A DNA stretch of 64,000 bases from JAFAMS01 sp049520515 (lineage in GTDB: Bacteria; Vulcanimicrobiota; Vulcanimicrobiia; Vulcanimicrobiales; Vulcanimicrobiaceae): contig JBEKPS010000002.1 of assembly GCA_049520515.1 (NCBI GenBank), forward strand, positions 124,001 to 188,000, given 5' to 3'. The notes beneath the pieces are model-generated. The model was not told the origin of the DNA. It was given only the letters and a program-made list of their open reading frames with translations, and did no database searches. The translations under genes were made by a program, and so were the position numbers. Positions 15,926 to 24,255 of the stretch are shown one piece after another; within the stretch, counting starts at the first letter, position 1, and each line of letters starts with the position of its first letter.

Positions 15926-17176
15926 TTGCAGGACTTCGGAATTACATCTCCTGATCGCGTGCCACCCAGGTCCATGTTTCCGTCATCGGATCCTGTGGAT
16001 CTGGAGAAGTGGCGGCTTAGCCGTCTTATTCTTTGGCCGGGGCGGCCAAAGCCACGTGATGGCGAGCTACTTTCTTCCTGGATAGCGCGCCTCGCTGAAG
16101 CGAATGGCCTCGATTTCGAGGAGTTTTGTGACGCTGTCTTCCGAGTCAAGGCTTCTGCAAAGTCATGGTGGACGATCGACTGGATGGTTTCCGCACTGCA
16201 TTTCGACTCACTGAGTCTTGGCGCGTTCGTCCCTTCAGAAACGATTCGTATGATGTCATTGGGACCTTGCGCGCGTCTTTTTAAGCTCAGACAAGGGCAT
16301 AGCCTCGGTCGCAATCTCTGGTTTGTTCCGAACCGGCTCAAGCGTGACAACCACGGAACGCAATGGTGCCCGCAATGTGTCTCGGAGTTCCCTCACGTCA
16401 AGCGCGACTGGCAGTTGTCGTTCGTGACAACTTGCTCGAAGCATCATCGACTACTCATCGAGTGCTGTGATCGATGTCGCCAAAGGCTTATCTGGCTTCA
16501 AAGGGTCTCCGGGCCTCGCCATCCGAGCTCTCTGCCAAGCTTCATTAGTTGCGTCGCGTGCGATCGCCCCGATGCGATATGCGACGAACGAGAGGTAGCG
16601 CGACTCCAGCGAACGCTTCTCACGTACTTAAATAATGTTCTGCATCAGTCAGACGAGGAGGCTACGAACCAGGCTCGAGCGTTCTTCAAGGGTTTTCGGG
16701 TAGCGATAGATTTGATCTCCGCGAATGACATTGCTGAATGGTCGGCGTCTACCTTTTCGCATCGAAGACGCCGTCGGATCGCGTTCGTGGATTTCGAAAA
16801 ACAGTCAGTCCGATGGCGTTTCGAAGTCTTGAGCGCATTAAGCTTGGAAGTCGGTCATAATATCACCAAATTCTACGAGCATTGTGTCACGATCGGTATG
16901 CATATCGGATGCACTGACGCTGACAGGCGGCAGAAGGCCATTGCTCTCCTTGATGAGATTACCGACAGTGTACTGTCAAGTCCGTCTCCGCCAATTATAA
17001 GCTGCAATATCATGGAGGACTTGCACATGATGGCTGACGGGATATCTCTTCTACGATGTCTGTCGTATAAGCGACGACGCGCGAGTAAGGAAGCAATTGT
17101 GGCAAGCATCATATCGCGGCTTAAGAGCCGGCCGAGGCTTGAAACGGGCGGGGGCGGTCTGATGCCCGTTTGTTGA
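15926..17176 (+). CDS. TniQ/TnsD-family target-selection protein (second copy)
   Basis: 416 residues from TTG 15926; ATG 15974 (400 residues) is an equally plausible start. The same TniQ signature appears as WPGRPKPRDGELLSSWIARL, followed by zinc pairs CPQC (about 148), CSKH (about 170), CDRC (about 181) and CVAC. The longer C-terminal half (about 240-400) is helical and could be a specific DNA-binding part, as in TnsD. With the 262-residue paralogue just upstream, the element has two target selectors, which in known Tn7-like elements often means two target pathways. No glmS or other classic attachment gene is beside it. Confidence 0.85.
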   Translation: MQDFGITSPDRVPPRSMFPSSDPVDLEKWRLSRLILWPGRPKPRDGELLSSWIARLAEANGLDFEEFCDAVFRVKASAKSWWTIDWMVSALHFDSLSLGAFVPSETIRMMSLGPCARLFKLRQGHSLGRNLWFVPNRLKRDNHGTQWCPQCVSEFPHVKRDWQLSFVTTCSKHHRLLIECCDRCRQRLIWLQRVSGPRHPSSLPSFISCVACDRPDAICDEREVARLQRTLLTYLNNVLHQSDEEATNQARAFFKGFRVAIDLISANDIAEWSASTFSHRRRRRIAFVDFEKQSVRWRFEVLSALSLEVGHNITKFYEHCVTIGMHIGCTDADRRQKAIALLDEITDSVLSSPSPPIISCNIMEDLHMMADGISLLRCLSYKRRRASKEAIVASIISRLKSRPRLETGGGGLMPVC

Positions 17177-17237
17177 TTGAGTGAAGAAGGTCATTGATCC
17201 CGGATGCCAAGCTGCAAGAATCTGCTGTATCAGTTGT

Positions 17238-18992
17238 TCAGGACAAGTCTGCATCTTCCGACGCGGCGGCTTCGTTCATTACCGCCCTCTCAACAACGTT
17301 CTCTCCGCCGATCAACACGTCAACTGCCATCGTACTTCGATCGAAGACCATGAGTGCGTAGTCACCCTCTTCTGCCCCGGTTGCCTCAAGAAGATTACCG
17401 CGCAGTCGAATCTGTCCCACGGAGACGCTCGCTACATAGGAGGTCGGCGTGGCATCAATTGCGACCTTGTATTCTCCGTCTGCGATGTATTTGCGGACAG
17501 AGGTGGGTTCGTAGATGAACCGGTGGTCCAGGTCATATTCCCTAAGGCGACTCTTCAACCACACGCGGCCATCTGCCATGTGCCCATAGTCTCGCTCAGG
17601 TTCCCGCTGCGTACGAGATCCAGAATGCGCGGCTAACGCTTCGATTTGACCTGGCGTAACGGCAGCTCCTCGCAAGCCGTGGACGCCGCGGCCGTACGAC
17701 TGGATGATGGGAGAATTCCCCAGCATGATTTCAAATGACGTCACGTTCATTCCACGAGTCTTCATCTCTGGCAGCAGCTCCGCTCTTGCCATCACCCCGC
17801 CGTTTGCCGTAAAGACTTCGTAGAATGTGAGCTCAATCCGAGGCAACACCTTATCCGGGGACTGAGGCGCGTTTGCGGTCATCACATCGCCGTCAACGGT
17901 AATGCCCCAATCCGGCAATTCTAGGCTCACGATCTGCGCCAATGCAGCCGAAGGCGGAATTGCCTTCACCCGATAGTTGCGTTGTATCCCGCGTCTCAGT
18001 TCGGTTACGTGGATGCAAGGTGACACGGAAAGAATCTTCCGTGCCATGAGTGCAATCGTGTACGCGTGACCCAGATGGAACCATTCCCGATCTCCAAGCC
18101 GAATTGTCCGAAGACCCGGTATGCCGCCCAACACGAGAGCAAGACGATCTGCATCCGCTTCAGAGGAATGGCCACGTTCGGCGAGTGCGCCCTCAAGTAA
18201 AGGCCGCGAACACGCACCGTGGTTCCGTGTTTCCTCCTCTATCACAACTGCGGCGATGGATTCGGCAATCTCGATTCGTTGTAAGTGTTTTGCAAAGCCG
18301 ACGATCTCTTCGCCTTGTCGGCGATCAAGCTGACAACCGTCGTCGCCACGCAATTCAGCTAACCGAACGATCTGTCCGATACAATCGGAATCTTTGAGAA
18401 ATCCCTGTTGCCGTAGGTCATGCTCTACGTCATTAACTTTCCGCGCACCGCTCATGACAGCGTGATTTAGTGCAGCTTGAGCTGCAGCATAAACGGGCAT
18501 GTATGGGCGAGACAGGATGGCGGCTTCCCTCTTGACCTGGATCTGCCTAATTCGTTCACGAGTAACGCCGACAGTGTCGGCCGCTTCTTGAAGAGTTGTC
18601 GGTCTGCCGTTTAGTAAGCCAAGGCGATAGAGAACGGCCTCATGCCCCGCTTTGCCGTCTGGGTTCAAGACCGTTGCAATCTCTGCGCTCAAACTCTGAC
18701 GCTTCGCGCTTTCGATCGCCTGTTTAAGGTCCTCGATACGGCTGAGGATTTCGGAAGGATCAAGTCGACCGCGTATTGCGTTCGGATTTCTCGCTATCTC
18801 ATCTAGAGATTCCGCCTTGGAACTCAGAGCGTCTACAAGATGACCAAACCTCGTATCCGAACTCCGTATCCCACTTAATGCTCGCTGCCCTAACTGTTTA
18901 ATGGCATGAGCACCCTCGAGACGAGCGCGAGCCCTGGCGGCATACTTCTCTCTGGCGTCAGGGATAGCAGGATCGCCCTCGGTTGCAGTCAT
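17238..18992 (-). CDS. Large protein with a sigma-70 region-4-like helix-turn-helix
   Basis: 584 residues. Near residues 128-155, TTLQEAADTVGVTRERIRQI is a textbook sigma region-4 helix-turn-helix, the part of sigma factors that contacts the -35 box. No region 2 is seen, so it is not a complete sigma factor. The C-terminal 250 residues contain winged-helix-looking segments (for example FYEVFTANGGVMARAELLPE) and a beta-rich end. It is the last gene of the cargo operon, 12 bases after the GHKL ATPase gene. It could guide RNA polymerase, or bind DNA as a sensor or effector-targeting subunit; the family is not recognised. Confidence 0.75.
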   Translation of the reverse strand: MTATEGDPAIPDAREKYAARARARLEGAHAIKQLGQRALSGIRSSDTRFGHLVDALSSKAESLDEIARNPNAIRGRLDPSEILSRIEDLKQAIESAKRQSLSAEIATVLNPDGKAGHEAVLYRLGLLNGRPTTLQEAADTVGVTRERIRQIQVKREAAILSRPYMPVYAAAQAALNHAVMSGARKVNDVEHDLRQQGFLKDSDCIGQIVRLAELRGDDGCQLDRRQGEEIVGFAKHLQRIEIAESIAAVVIEEETRNHGACSRPLLEGALAERGHSSEADADRLALVLGGIPGLRTIRLGDREWFHLGHAYTIALMARKILSVSPCIHVTELRRGIQRNYRVKAIPPSAALAQIVSLELPDWGITVDGDVMTANAPQSPDKVLPRIELTFYEVFTANGGVMARAELLPEMKTRGMNVTSFEIMLGNSPIIQSYGRGVHGLRGAAVTPGQIEALAAHSGSRTQREPERDYGHMADGRVWLKSRLREYDLDHRFIYEPTSVRKYIADGEYKVAIDATPTSYVASVSVGQIRLRGNLLEATGAEEGDYALMVFDRSTMAVDVLIGGENVVERAVMNEAAASEDADLS

Positions 18993-19004
18993 CGTTGCCG
19001 GCTA

Positions 19005-20675
19005 CTAAGACAGTTGGGCCGCTCTGCGATGAATCTTGTTGATGGTCGCGCGAATCTCAAACAAGACGTCGGATGGGTGGAAGAACTCAGAAGTAGTGAT
19101 GAGCTCCGTGCAGAGGGCCATCGCATACTCCGCGACCGCCACCTCATTCGACAGGCGTCTGAATTCAACAGCGTCCTGACCGTCCTTTTTTGCGAGCGCG
19201 ATTTGCGGGAAATCCAGGTTGATGATAATCGAACGAGTATCGCGATCGTACTTCGCTCGGTTCTCTTCTTCCCCGAGGTTCTTGTAAGTTACGGTGAAGC
19301 CACCCCCGGATCTACGCGGTTGCTTTTTTCCCTGGATGACGTCTCCGAGTGGGTCGCCGTCCTCATGCTTCTCGACCGTCGGATTCATTCGCAGCTTATC
19401 TGGATCTGGGTTCGGCGAACTGACGTGCCTGCCGCCCTCCCTTTGACCGCCTTCTCCATCGAGGCCGGTCACTTCCACCGAATCATCGCCGCCGAAGACT
19501 GCTGCGAGGTCATCCAAACCCTGAGAAACCCGATCATCCTCACCACCAGTCTTCGTCAAATCCGTGACGGTCGAGCGTGTCCGCTTAACTTTATCGGAAT
19601 ACTCAGAAAAATGCTCGTTAAGCAGTTTGGCGATTTCGTCTGCCTGTCGCTGCAACCGTTTCGATTCTTCGCTCTGTCTCCTCGCCCGTTCATCTGCAAC
19701 CAGTTCTTGCCGAACGGCTTCGACGTTCACGCTTATGAAAGCGTGAATCGCCTGCACAAGGGGGTTTTCGAGATTGAGCCTCATGTCGCGTGCCATTGTG
19801 AAGGCTGGCGTTGGTTCGCGATTCTCAAAACATAGCGTTGGCACTTCCAGCGCACCAAAGAGATACTGCGACATCTCTTTGCCTTCAGACGTACCGAGGG
19901 TTGTCTCGTAAAGAACGCCGGCCGACGTGATGTCGATCCCTCTCCGGCCTTCGTCGAGAGGTGATGGCGACACTTTGACAACCAACTCGACGGGACCGAG
20001 TGAAGACAACGCGCCACCAGTCGCGGTGAAGCGATGCTGCTTCACGCTTGACGGCTCTTCGTACGAGACAACGTGGTTATTAACGATGATCTCCGCGTCC
20101 TTAAAACCGTGAGCCAGGTGTCGCTCAATGAATTCGATGATGTCATCGACGTTGCACTTGGCTTTGACGCCTTCGATTGTTACGACCGTCCCGTTGCTCT
20201 CGTCGGTGGGTTCCTCGTACTCGATCGTTCTCACGGGAACGGATGTCACGTTCCCTTTTGCTTCTTCCTTTTTAATTTCTTCGAGCGTAAGAGACACGAT
20301 TGTTCTCTTCCCTTCGCTCACGGTACGCAGGTCGAGCTTCGTCCCCACTCCGAACGCGGCTGACTTTCCGGTTCCGAAGTTTCCTCGGCCCGGCCGGCCA
20401 GCTTGTCTTTCGAGGTTGTGGCCGTGCATGGTGAAATAGTTCTGGACACCGGCACCGTCCATTCCGCGACCATTGTCGGCGACGATTACACGCTTCTTTG
20501 CCTGATCGATCGTCACGGCGACCTTTGGAGAAACGCCAGCATCGACATATTGTAAACTATTACTGACGTACTCCCAGACGGCGTTCTTTAGTGTCGTAAA
20601 AAACGCAGCGGACTGAAGTATGTCACGCGCGGTGTTCGAAACTACATGTACAGATTTCTCCGATATCGTGCTCAT
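19005..20675 (-). CDS. GHKL-type ATPase (MORC/Hsp90/MutL-like)
   Basis: 556 residues. The Bergerat ATP-binding fold is clear near the N-terminus: WEYVSNSLQYVDA (N box Glu and Asn, about residue 35), VADNGRGMD (G1, about 66) and GRGNFGTGKSAAFG (G2 and lid, about 97). A middle domain and a charged coiled coil (about 320-370) follow, then a low-complexity linker and a C-terminal domain (about 465-556). There is no histidine-kinase phospho-acceptor or receiver. Comparable GHKL proteins with linked nucleases are known in bacterial conflict systems and gave rise to MORC proteins. Its start overlaps the stop of the previous gene by four bases. Confidence 0.85.
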   Translation of the reverse strand: MSTISEKSVHVVSNTARDILQSAAFFTTLKNAVWEYVSNSLQYVDAGVSPKVAVTIDQAKKRVIVADNGRGMDGAGVQNYFTMHGHNLERQAGRPGRGNFGTGKSAAFGVGTKLDLRTVSEGKRTIVSLTLEEIKKEEAKGNVTSVPVRTIEYEEPTDESNGTVVTIEGVKAKCNVDDIIEFIERHLAHGFKDAEIIVNNHVVSYEEPSSVKQHRFTATGGALSSLGPVELVVKVSPSPLDEGRRGIDITSAGVLYETTLGTSEGKEMSQYLFGALEVPTLCFENREPTPAFTMARDMRLNLENPLVQAIHAFISVNVEAVRQELVADERARRQSEESKRLQRQADEIAKLLNEHFSEYSDKVKRTRSTVTDLTKTGGEDDRVSQGLDDLAAVFGGDDSVEVTGLDGEGGQREGGRHVSSPNPDPDKLRMNPTVEKHEDGDPLGDVIQGKKQPRRSGGGFTVTYKNLGEEENRAKYDRDTRSIIINLDFPQIALAKKDGQDAVEFRRLSNEVAVAEYAMALCTELITTSEFFHPSDVLFEIRATINKIHRRAAQLS

Positions 20676-21292
20676 GACATTACCTCCGAGATCCTTGCAC
20701 TAAGGTGTCTTACCATTGGCCCGAGCTTGTTGTCATCGTGAAAGGCGGCCGACAGTCGATCGAGTTTTTCCTTGATCACCGTCTCGGTCATATACTCGTC
20801 AATCCGGAAGAACTCGCGGATCTCCATTTTCGAGATCGCGGCTGTGTCGCCAGATTGGTACTTCTTGAAAGCGCTGGTATTTGCTAAACGCTTGCGCTCA
20901 GCGGCAATCCACGCACGATCCACTTTTCGCACAGACTGTTTTGATGTAGGTGTTTCGCCGTCATGACTCTGTGCGAGCGGAACAAGCCGATCCCGGACGT
21001 ACTCAGCACCTTCCCGAGTAAGGCGCCAACCTTCCGAGTGCAGCCCCGCAAGAAACCTTTCAACCCTGGCTTGAGACAATCTGACGCGAACGCGTTCGAG
21101 GTCGATCTGCTCGGGATACTTCCGCCAGCTAAAACGATTGGCGTCGATCTTGTGTGCGTGAACCGCAATGTCTTCCGTGTCTACTGCGCGTAGGGCCGCG
21201 CCTGCATAGTAGGCAGCCAATAAGACGATGTCGACATTGTTCATTCTGCCGTTTCGGGATTCCGCTCCCTGCTTCGGTAATGACGCCTTCAT
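20672..21292 (-). CDS. Hypothetical protein of the cargo operon, 206 residues
   Basis: Overlaps the preceding and following genes by four bases each (ATGA), so it is translated in a coupled way. The N-terminal 100 residues (VDIVLLAAYYAGAALRAVDT, then LERVRVRLSQARVERFLAGL and GWRLTREGAEYV) look like a winged-helix or helical adaptor. The C-terminal half is charged and helical. No catalytic motif. It was probably made as a partner of the GHKL ATPase. Confidence 0.7.
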   Translation of the reverse strand: MKASLPKQGAESRNGRMNNVDIVLLAAYYAGAALRAVDTEDIAVHAHKIDANRFSWRKYPEQIDLERVRVRLSQARVERFLAGLHSEGWRLTREGAEYVRDRLVPLAQSHDGETPTSKQSVRKVDRAWIAAERKRLANTSAFKKYQSGDTAAISKMEIREFFRIDEYMTETVIKEKLDRLSAAFHDDNKLGPMVRHLSARISEVMS

Positions 21293-22167
21293 GCTTTCAT
21301 CCTTTGCGCGTTGCGCTGCTCACCGTCAGCTTGATCTGTCAGAACGAAAGAATTCTTCGCAACTTGCCTATATCGACCCGGAAAGCGCAGCAAGTGGCCC
21401 AGGATCGTGAGGTCGGAGCGACGTCCCTTTATCTTCATCTTGCTCGCGACATATTCGGTGAGCATCTTTAAGGATTGCGGTTGATTCATCTCAAGCGCGT
21501 TCCGAATGTGGCCGTGAATCGTTTCAGAGTATTCCGACCCATTGGGCGGTTGTGACGATACCTGCGTAAGCTCGGCAGCACTAACGTAATTCAGCCATTC
21601 GGGGTGCTGGGTTGACACGCAATCCACGCAAAGCGGCTCCGCGGCTCGAACGTCGGCGGGCTCGATAACTTCATCTTCGAGAGCAAGACCACTGAAACGG
21701 TCGATCTCGCATACCTTGCCACAATCCACGCACACAAATTGCGCTTGGCGCTCTCGCATCTCGTAGTTGAATCTATTGCGGCAGCTCTGATTGCAGAACT
21801 TACTTCTCGCAGATCGGAGCGCTGGTAGGAACCAATTGCCGTCGTAAAAGCAGCGCCGAAGTTGCACCGGGGGATCGGAAGCGCCTAGTAGATCTAAAGC
21901 GATAGTCATCGCGGGGTCCTCGGGAATAAGTTGCAGCTGCTCGACCCCCTCAACGGCCGCAATCCGCAGCTGAAGGCCGTCTACGACGCCGAGGACTGCC
22001 TCGCGCTCCGCTCGAGCGCCGTCGCCTCGCGCGAGAGCGCGCACAAGCGCGCGCGACGCGAGTTCTACCTTGCTTCCGTTTCTTCCGAGGCGAGAAAGAC
22101 GAACGAGGAAGTCCTCGTCAGCCTGAAGCCGAAATCTCCATCGCTGCGTCGTCATCGATGTCGGCAT
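21289..22167 (-). CDS. Zinc-finger protein, first gene of the cargo operon
   Basis: 292 residues. The middle holds RRCFYDGNWFLPA followed by FCNQSCRNRFNY, a CGNR-like treble-clef pattern, and then CVDCGKVC and CVDC, a second zinc site. The N-terminal 50 residues (RLQADEDFLVRLSRLGRNGS) resemble a short DNA-binding unit. The C-terminal part contains a helical segment. Starts at ATG 22167 or the in-frame ATG 22155. As the leading gene with DNA-binding features it may be the regulator or the DNA sensor of the operon. Confidence 0.7.
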   Translation of the reverse strand: MPTSMTTQRWRFRLQADEDFLVRLSRLGRNGSKVELASRALVRALARGDGARAEREAVLGVVDGLQLRIAAVEGVEQLQLIPEDPAMTIALDLLGASDPPVQLRRCFYDGNWFLPALRSARSKFCNQSCRNRFNYEMRERQAQFVCVDCGKVCEIDRFSGLALEDEVIEPADVRAAEPLCVDCVSTQHPEWLNYVSAAELTQVSSQPPNGSEYSETIHGHIRNALEMNQPQSLKMLTEYVASKMKIKGRRSDLTILGHLLRFPGRYRQVAKNSFVLTDQADGEQRNAQRMKA

Positions 22168-22448
22168 GCTACATCGTTGAGATGGCTTGAGTCAATCCCT
22201 GGTCGCAGCGGGCCTGCCAAATCTATGTGCGTTTCTGCCTAAGATTGTTATAAAATCGAACGCTTGATCGGTGAATGCCCTAAGCGGAATGCCGCCCGTG
22301 GGGCCCGCCGCAGCCGTTCACCGAGCGGAAGTACTCACCGACGCTCGTCGCACTCCGGCTTAATCGGCTGGACTCCCGCGTTCTACCACTCTCAGTCTCA
22401 GCGACTAATCGATATTCTCATCCACTCCTAGATTCCGACATACATAAC
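22168..22448 (+). ncRNA. Intergenic region with a possible structured RNA
   Basis: No gene fits here. TATAAA at 22250 could be a -10 box. Downstream, CGGTGAATG pairs with CGTTCACCG (about 22269 and 22315), enclosing GC-rich inner pairing; GAGCG/CGCTC (about 22323 and 22341) and CCGGC/GCTGG (about 22354 and 22366) form further stems. CCGGCTTA resembles the 3' P4 strand of RNase P RNA, but the conserved 5' region and the ACAGAA run are missing, so I do not call rnpB. It may instead be the attachment region of the transposon. Confidence 0.3.
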
Positions 22449-22464
22449 CCGAACGTATGTTCGG
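22449..22464. promoter_or_regulatory. LexA-box-like palindrome upstream of mraZ
   Basis: CCGAAC-GTAT-GTTCGG is a perfect inverted repeat with a four-base spacer. Its core CGAACGTATGTTCG differs by one base from the classic Bacillus SOS box CGAACATATGTTCG. It ends three bases before the -35 box of the mraZ promoter, a good position for a repressor. Confidence 0.65.
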
Positions 22465-22466
22465 CG

Positions 22467-22495
22467 TTGCCCCACAGAGCATGGTGGCGTATAGT
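22467..22495 (+). promoter_or_regulatory. Promoter of the dcw cluster
   Basis: TTGCCC (22467-22472), a 17-base spacer and TATAGT (22490-22495) make a good sigma-70 promoter, with a start expected around 22502. The LexA-like palindrome lies directly upstream, and the MraZ boxes overlap the -10 box and the start region. Confidence 0.65.
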
Positions 22496-22528
22496 GGTTC
22501 CGAGTGGTAGCTAATGGCGCCGTGTGGG
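22483..22528 (+). promoter_or_regulatory. MraZ operator: five TGG boxes at 10-bp spacing
   Basis: GGTGGC (22483), AGTGGT (22493), AGTGGT (22503), AATGGC (22513) and TGTGGG (22523) repeat at exactly 10 bases. MraZ is known to bind TGGGA-type direct repeats at 10-bp spacing in front of its own gene and repress the cluster. Five boxes are more than the three or four usually described. Confidence 0.75.
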
Positions 22529-22535
22529 GTATTCC

Positions 22536-22979
22536 GTGCCAGGCGAGGTTCCGCGTTTTACCGGGTCCGTGGAGCACGCCCTTGACGATAAGGGACGCCT
22601 TGTCGTGCCCGCCCGGTTCCGCGAGCGCCTCGGCGCCGGCTTCTTCCTAACGATCGCGGAGCCGGAGCCATGTTTGGCGCTCTATCCCGCCGTCAGCTGG
22701 GCCGAGTTTTGCGCCAGGCTGGAAGCTGCACCCATAAAGGATGGCCGCTATCGCCGGCTCGTCCGCCACATCTTTGCGAACACCGAGGAGGCGACGTGCG
22801 ATCCGCAAGGCCGCCTCGCGATCCCCACGCACTTGCGCGGCTACGCGCACATCAAGCACGACATCGTGACGGTCGGCTCGTTGACGCGCGTCGAGATCTG
22901 GGCCAAAGAGAGATATCCGGACCGGGTCGAGGACCCCGACGACTTCGCCAAGTTCGTCTCCGAGTTGGGACTCTATTGA
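22536..22979 (+). CDS. mraZ: Transcriptional regulator MraZ
   Basis: 147 residues from GTG 22536, which has GGGG six bases upstream; an in-frame GTG at 22524 is possible but overlaps the last operator box and lacks a binding site. The protein has two AbrB-like half domains, each with the signature DxxGRLxxPxxxR: LDDKGRLVVPARFRE and CDPQGRLAIPTHLRG. MraZ forms ring oligomers and represses the dcw cluster by binding the boxes in front of its gene. The stop is directly followed by the rsmH start. Confidence 0.93.
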   Translation: MPGEVPRFTGSVEHALDDKGRLVVPARFRERLGAGFFLTIAEPEPCLALYPAVSWAEFCARLEAAPIKDGRYRRLVRHIFANTEEATCDPQGRLAIPTHLRGYAHIKHDIVTVGSLTRVEIWAKERYPDRVEDPDDFAKFVSELGLY

Positions 22980-23843
22980 TTGCACATTCCTGTTCTCTTA
23001 AAGGAAGCAATCGATGGGCTCGCAGTCCAGAGCGGCGGGACATACGTCGATGCGACGTTCGGTGCGGGCGGTCATACGCAAGCGATCTTGGAGCGGCTCG
23101 GGCCGCGCGGGCGCGTGATCGCGTTCGACGTCGACACGACGGTCCACACGCGCAGCGATTTGCCGAGCGATCCACGCTTCTTGCTCGTCCAGGCGAATTT
23201 TCGCACGCTGGAAGCGGAGCTTGCACGCCGCGAGATCACGCGGATCGACGGCGTGCTGTTCGATTTGGGAGTCAGCTCCATGCAATTTGACGTCGGCGAG
23301 CGCGGCTTTTCGCTAAGCGTGTCCGCTGCGGATGCAGCACTCGATATGCGGATGAACCAGAGCGAAGGGTTCACTGCCGCAGAATACATCGAGCGCACCA
23401 GCGAGAGCGAGCTCGCCGACGTCATCTTCACCTTCGGCGAAGAGCGCAAGTCGCGCAGGATCGCACGCTCGATCAAGCAGCATCATCCGCAAACGACGGG
23501 CGAGCTTGCACGCATCGTTAGCGCCGCCGTCCATCAGCATGGAAAGCGCGAGCGCATCCATCCGGCCACGCGGACGTTTCAAGCGCTGCGCATCGCCGTC
23601 AACGACGAGCTGGCTGCACTCGAAGAAGGCTTGGAAGCAGCGACGACGGTGTTACGTCCCGGCGGACGTCTCGTCGCAATCGCGTTTCACTCACTTGAAG
23701 ATCGCATCATCAAGAAGAAGATGCGCAGCGATCCGCGCTTGAATCCAATCACGCGCAAGCCGATGGCCGCAAGTGATGAAGAACGCGCGCGCAATCCACG
23801 CTCGCGCAGCGCAAAACTTCGTGTTGCGGAGCGCCTAGCATGA
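22980..23843 (+). CDS. rsmH: 16S rRNA (cytosine-1402-N4)-methyltransferase RsmH
   Basis: 287 residues from a TTG start that abuts the mraZ stop. HIPVLLKEAIDGL opens the protein as in all RsmH, followed by the SAM-binding DATFGAGGHTQAI (about residue 21), FDLGVSSMQFD and the C-terminal AFHSLEDRIIK. It methylates C1402 of 16S rRNA using S-adenosylmethionine. It occupies its usual place as second dcw gene, and its stop overlaps the ftsL start by four bases. Confidence 0.95.
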   Translation: MHIPVLLKEAIDGLAVQSGGTYVDATFGAGGHTQAILERLGPRGRVIAFDVDTTVHTRSDLPSDPRFLLVQANFRTLEAELARREITRIDGVLFDLGVSSMQFDVGERGFSLSVSAADAALDMRMNQSEGFTAAEYIERTSESELADVIFTFGEERKSRRIARSIKQHHPQTTGELARIVSAAVHQHGKRERIHPATRTFQALRIAVNDELAALEEGLEAATTVLRPGGRLVAIAFHSLEDRIIKKKMRSDPRLNPITRKPMAASDEERARNPRSRSAKLRVAERLA

Positions 23844-24253
23844 TTCAACCAAAACCCGCGCAAGAAGTTCAAGCCCGTCCGCGGCCGCCCAAGCACGGGC
23901 GCTATCGCCGTCGACGCCGCTCGCTGCTTTCGCATTACGGAAGCACCGCGCGCGTGCTGAGCATCGTCGCGCTCGTTCTCGCTCCGGTCATGGTGTACGT
24001 CATGCTTACCTCAAACCTTACGAGTCTGAACTACTCGCTTGCGAATGCCGAGAGTCAGCGTACCGTCATGCAGCAAGACGTGCAGCGCCTCGACGATCAG
24101 ATCGCGCACTTGGAATCGCGCGAGCGGCTCTCGCAAGTGGCAGCTCAACTTGGGATGCGTGATCCGGCACGCTTTGAGATCGTGACGCTTGCGCCTGCGG
24201 TCCACGACGAAGGACGCGGCGGCCTCGCCTTTCTCGGCTGGCTTCGGAGGTAG
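23840..24253 (+). CDS. ftsL: FtsL-like cell division protein
   Basis: 137 residues. A basic cytoplasmic N-terminus (about 1-35, RYRRRRRSLL), one transmembrane helix (about 40-60, VLSIVALVLAPVMVYVML) and a periplasmic coiled coil (about 65-105) followed by LGMRDPARFEIVTLAP. Sequence conservation of FtsL is low, so the call rests on topology, size and position between rsmH and the division transpeptidase. FtsL works with FtsB/DivIC and FtsQ to activate FtsW-FtsI. Confidence 0.8.
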   Translation: MIQPKPAQEVQARPRPPKHGRYRRRRRSLLSHYGSTARVLSIVALVLAPVMVYVMLTSNLTSLNYSLANAESQRTVMQQDVQRLDDQIAHLESRERLSQVAAQLGMRDPARFEIVTLAPAVHDEGRGGLAFLGWLRR

Positions 24254-24255
24254 AA

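Larger units (their letters stand above)
11316..17176 (+). mobile_element. Core module of a Tn7-like transposon
   Basis: TnsA, TnsB, TnsC, a separate TnsB barrel domain and two TniQ proteins lie in one direction with overlaps or short gaps, the standard Tn7-like order. In Tn7 the tnsA side is near the right end and the cargo lies beyond the target selectors. By that rule the right end should be between about 10.3 and 11.3 kb, the cargo is the leftward operon at 17.2-22.2 kb, and the left end is near 22.2 kb. I could not find a convincing pair of inverted end repeats or a target duplication, so only the core coordinates are given. Confidence 0.8.

Noticed and set aside
10320..17240. A CRISPR array or Cas gene linked to the Tn7-like module
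   Set aside because: The only repeats are short C-run heptamers and TTGAA units without spacer-repeat structure, and no protein resembles Cas5-8 or Cas12k.
22240..22440. RNase P RNA gene (rnpB)
   Set aside because: CCGGCTTA is suggestive, but the conserved 5' region and the ACAGAA run are missing and the available length is too short.
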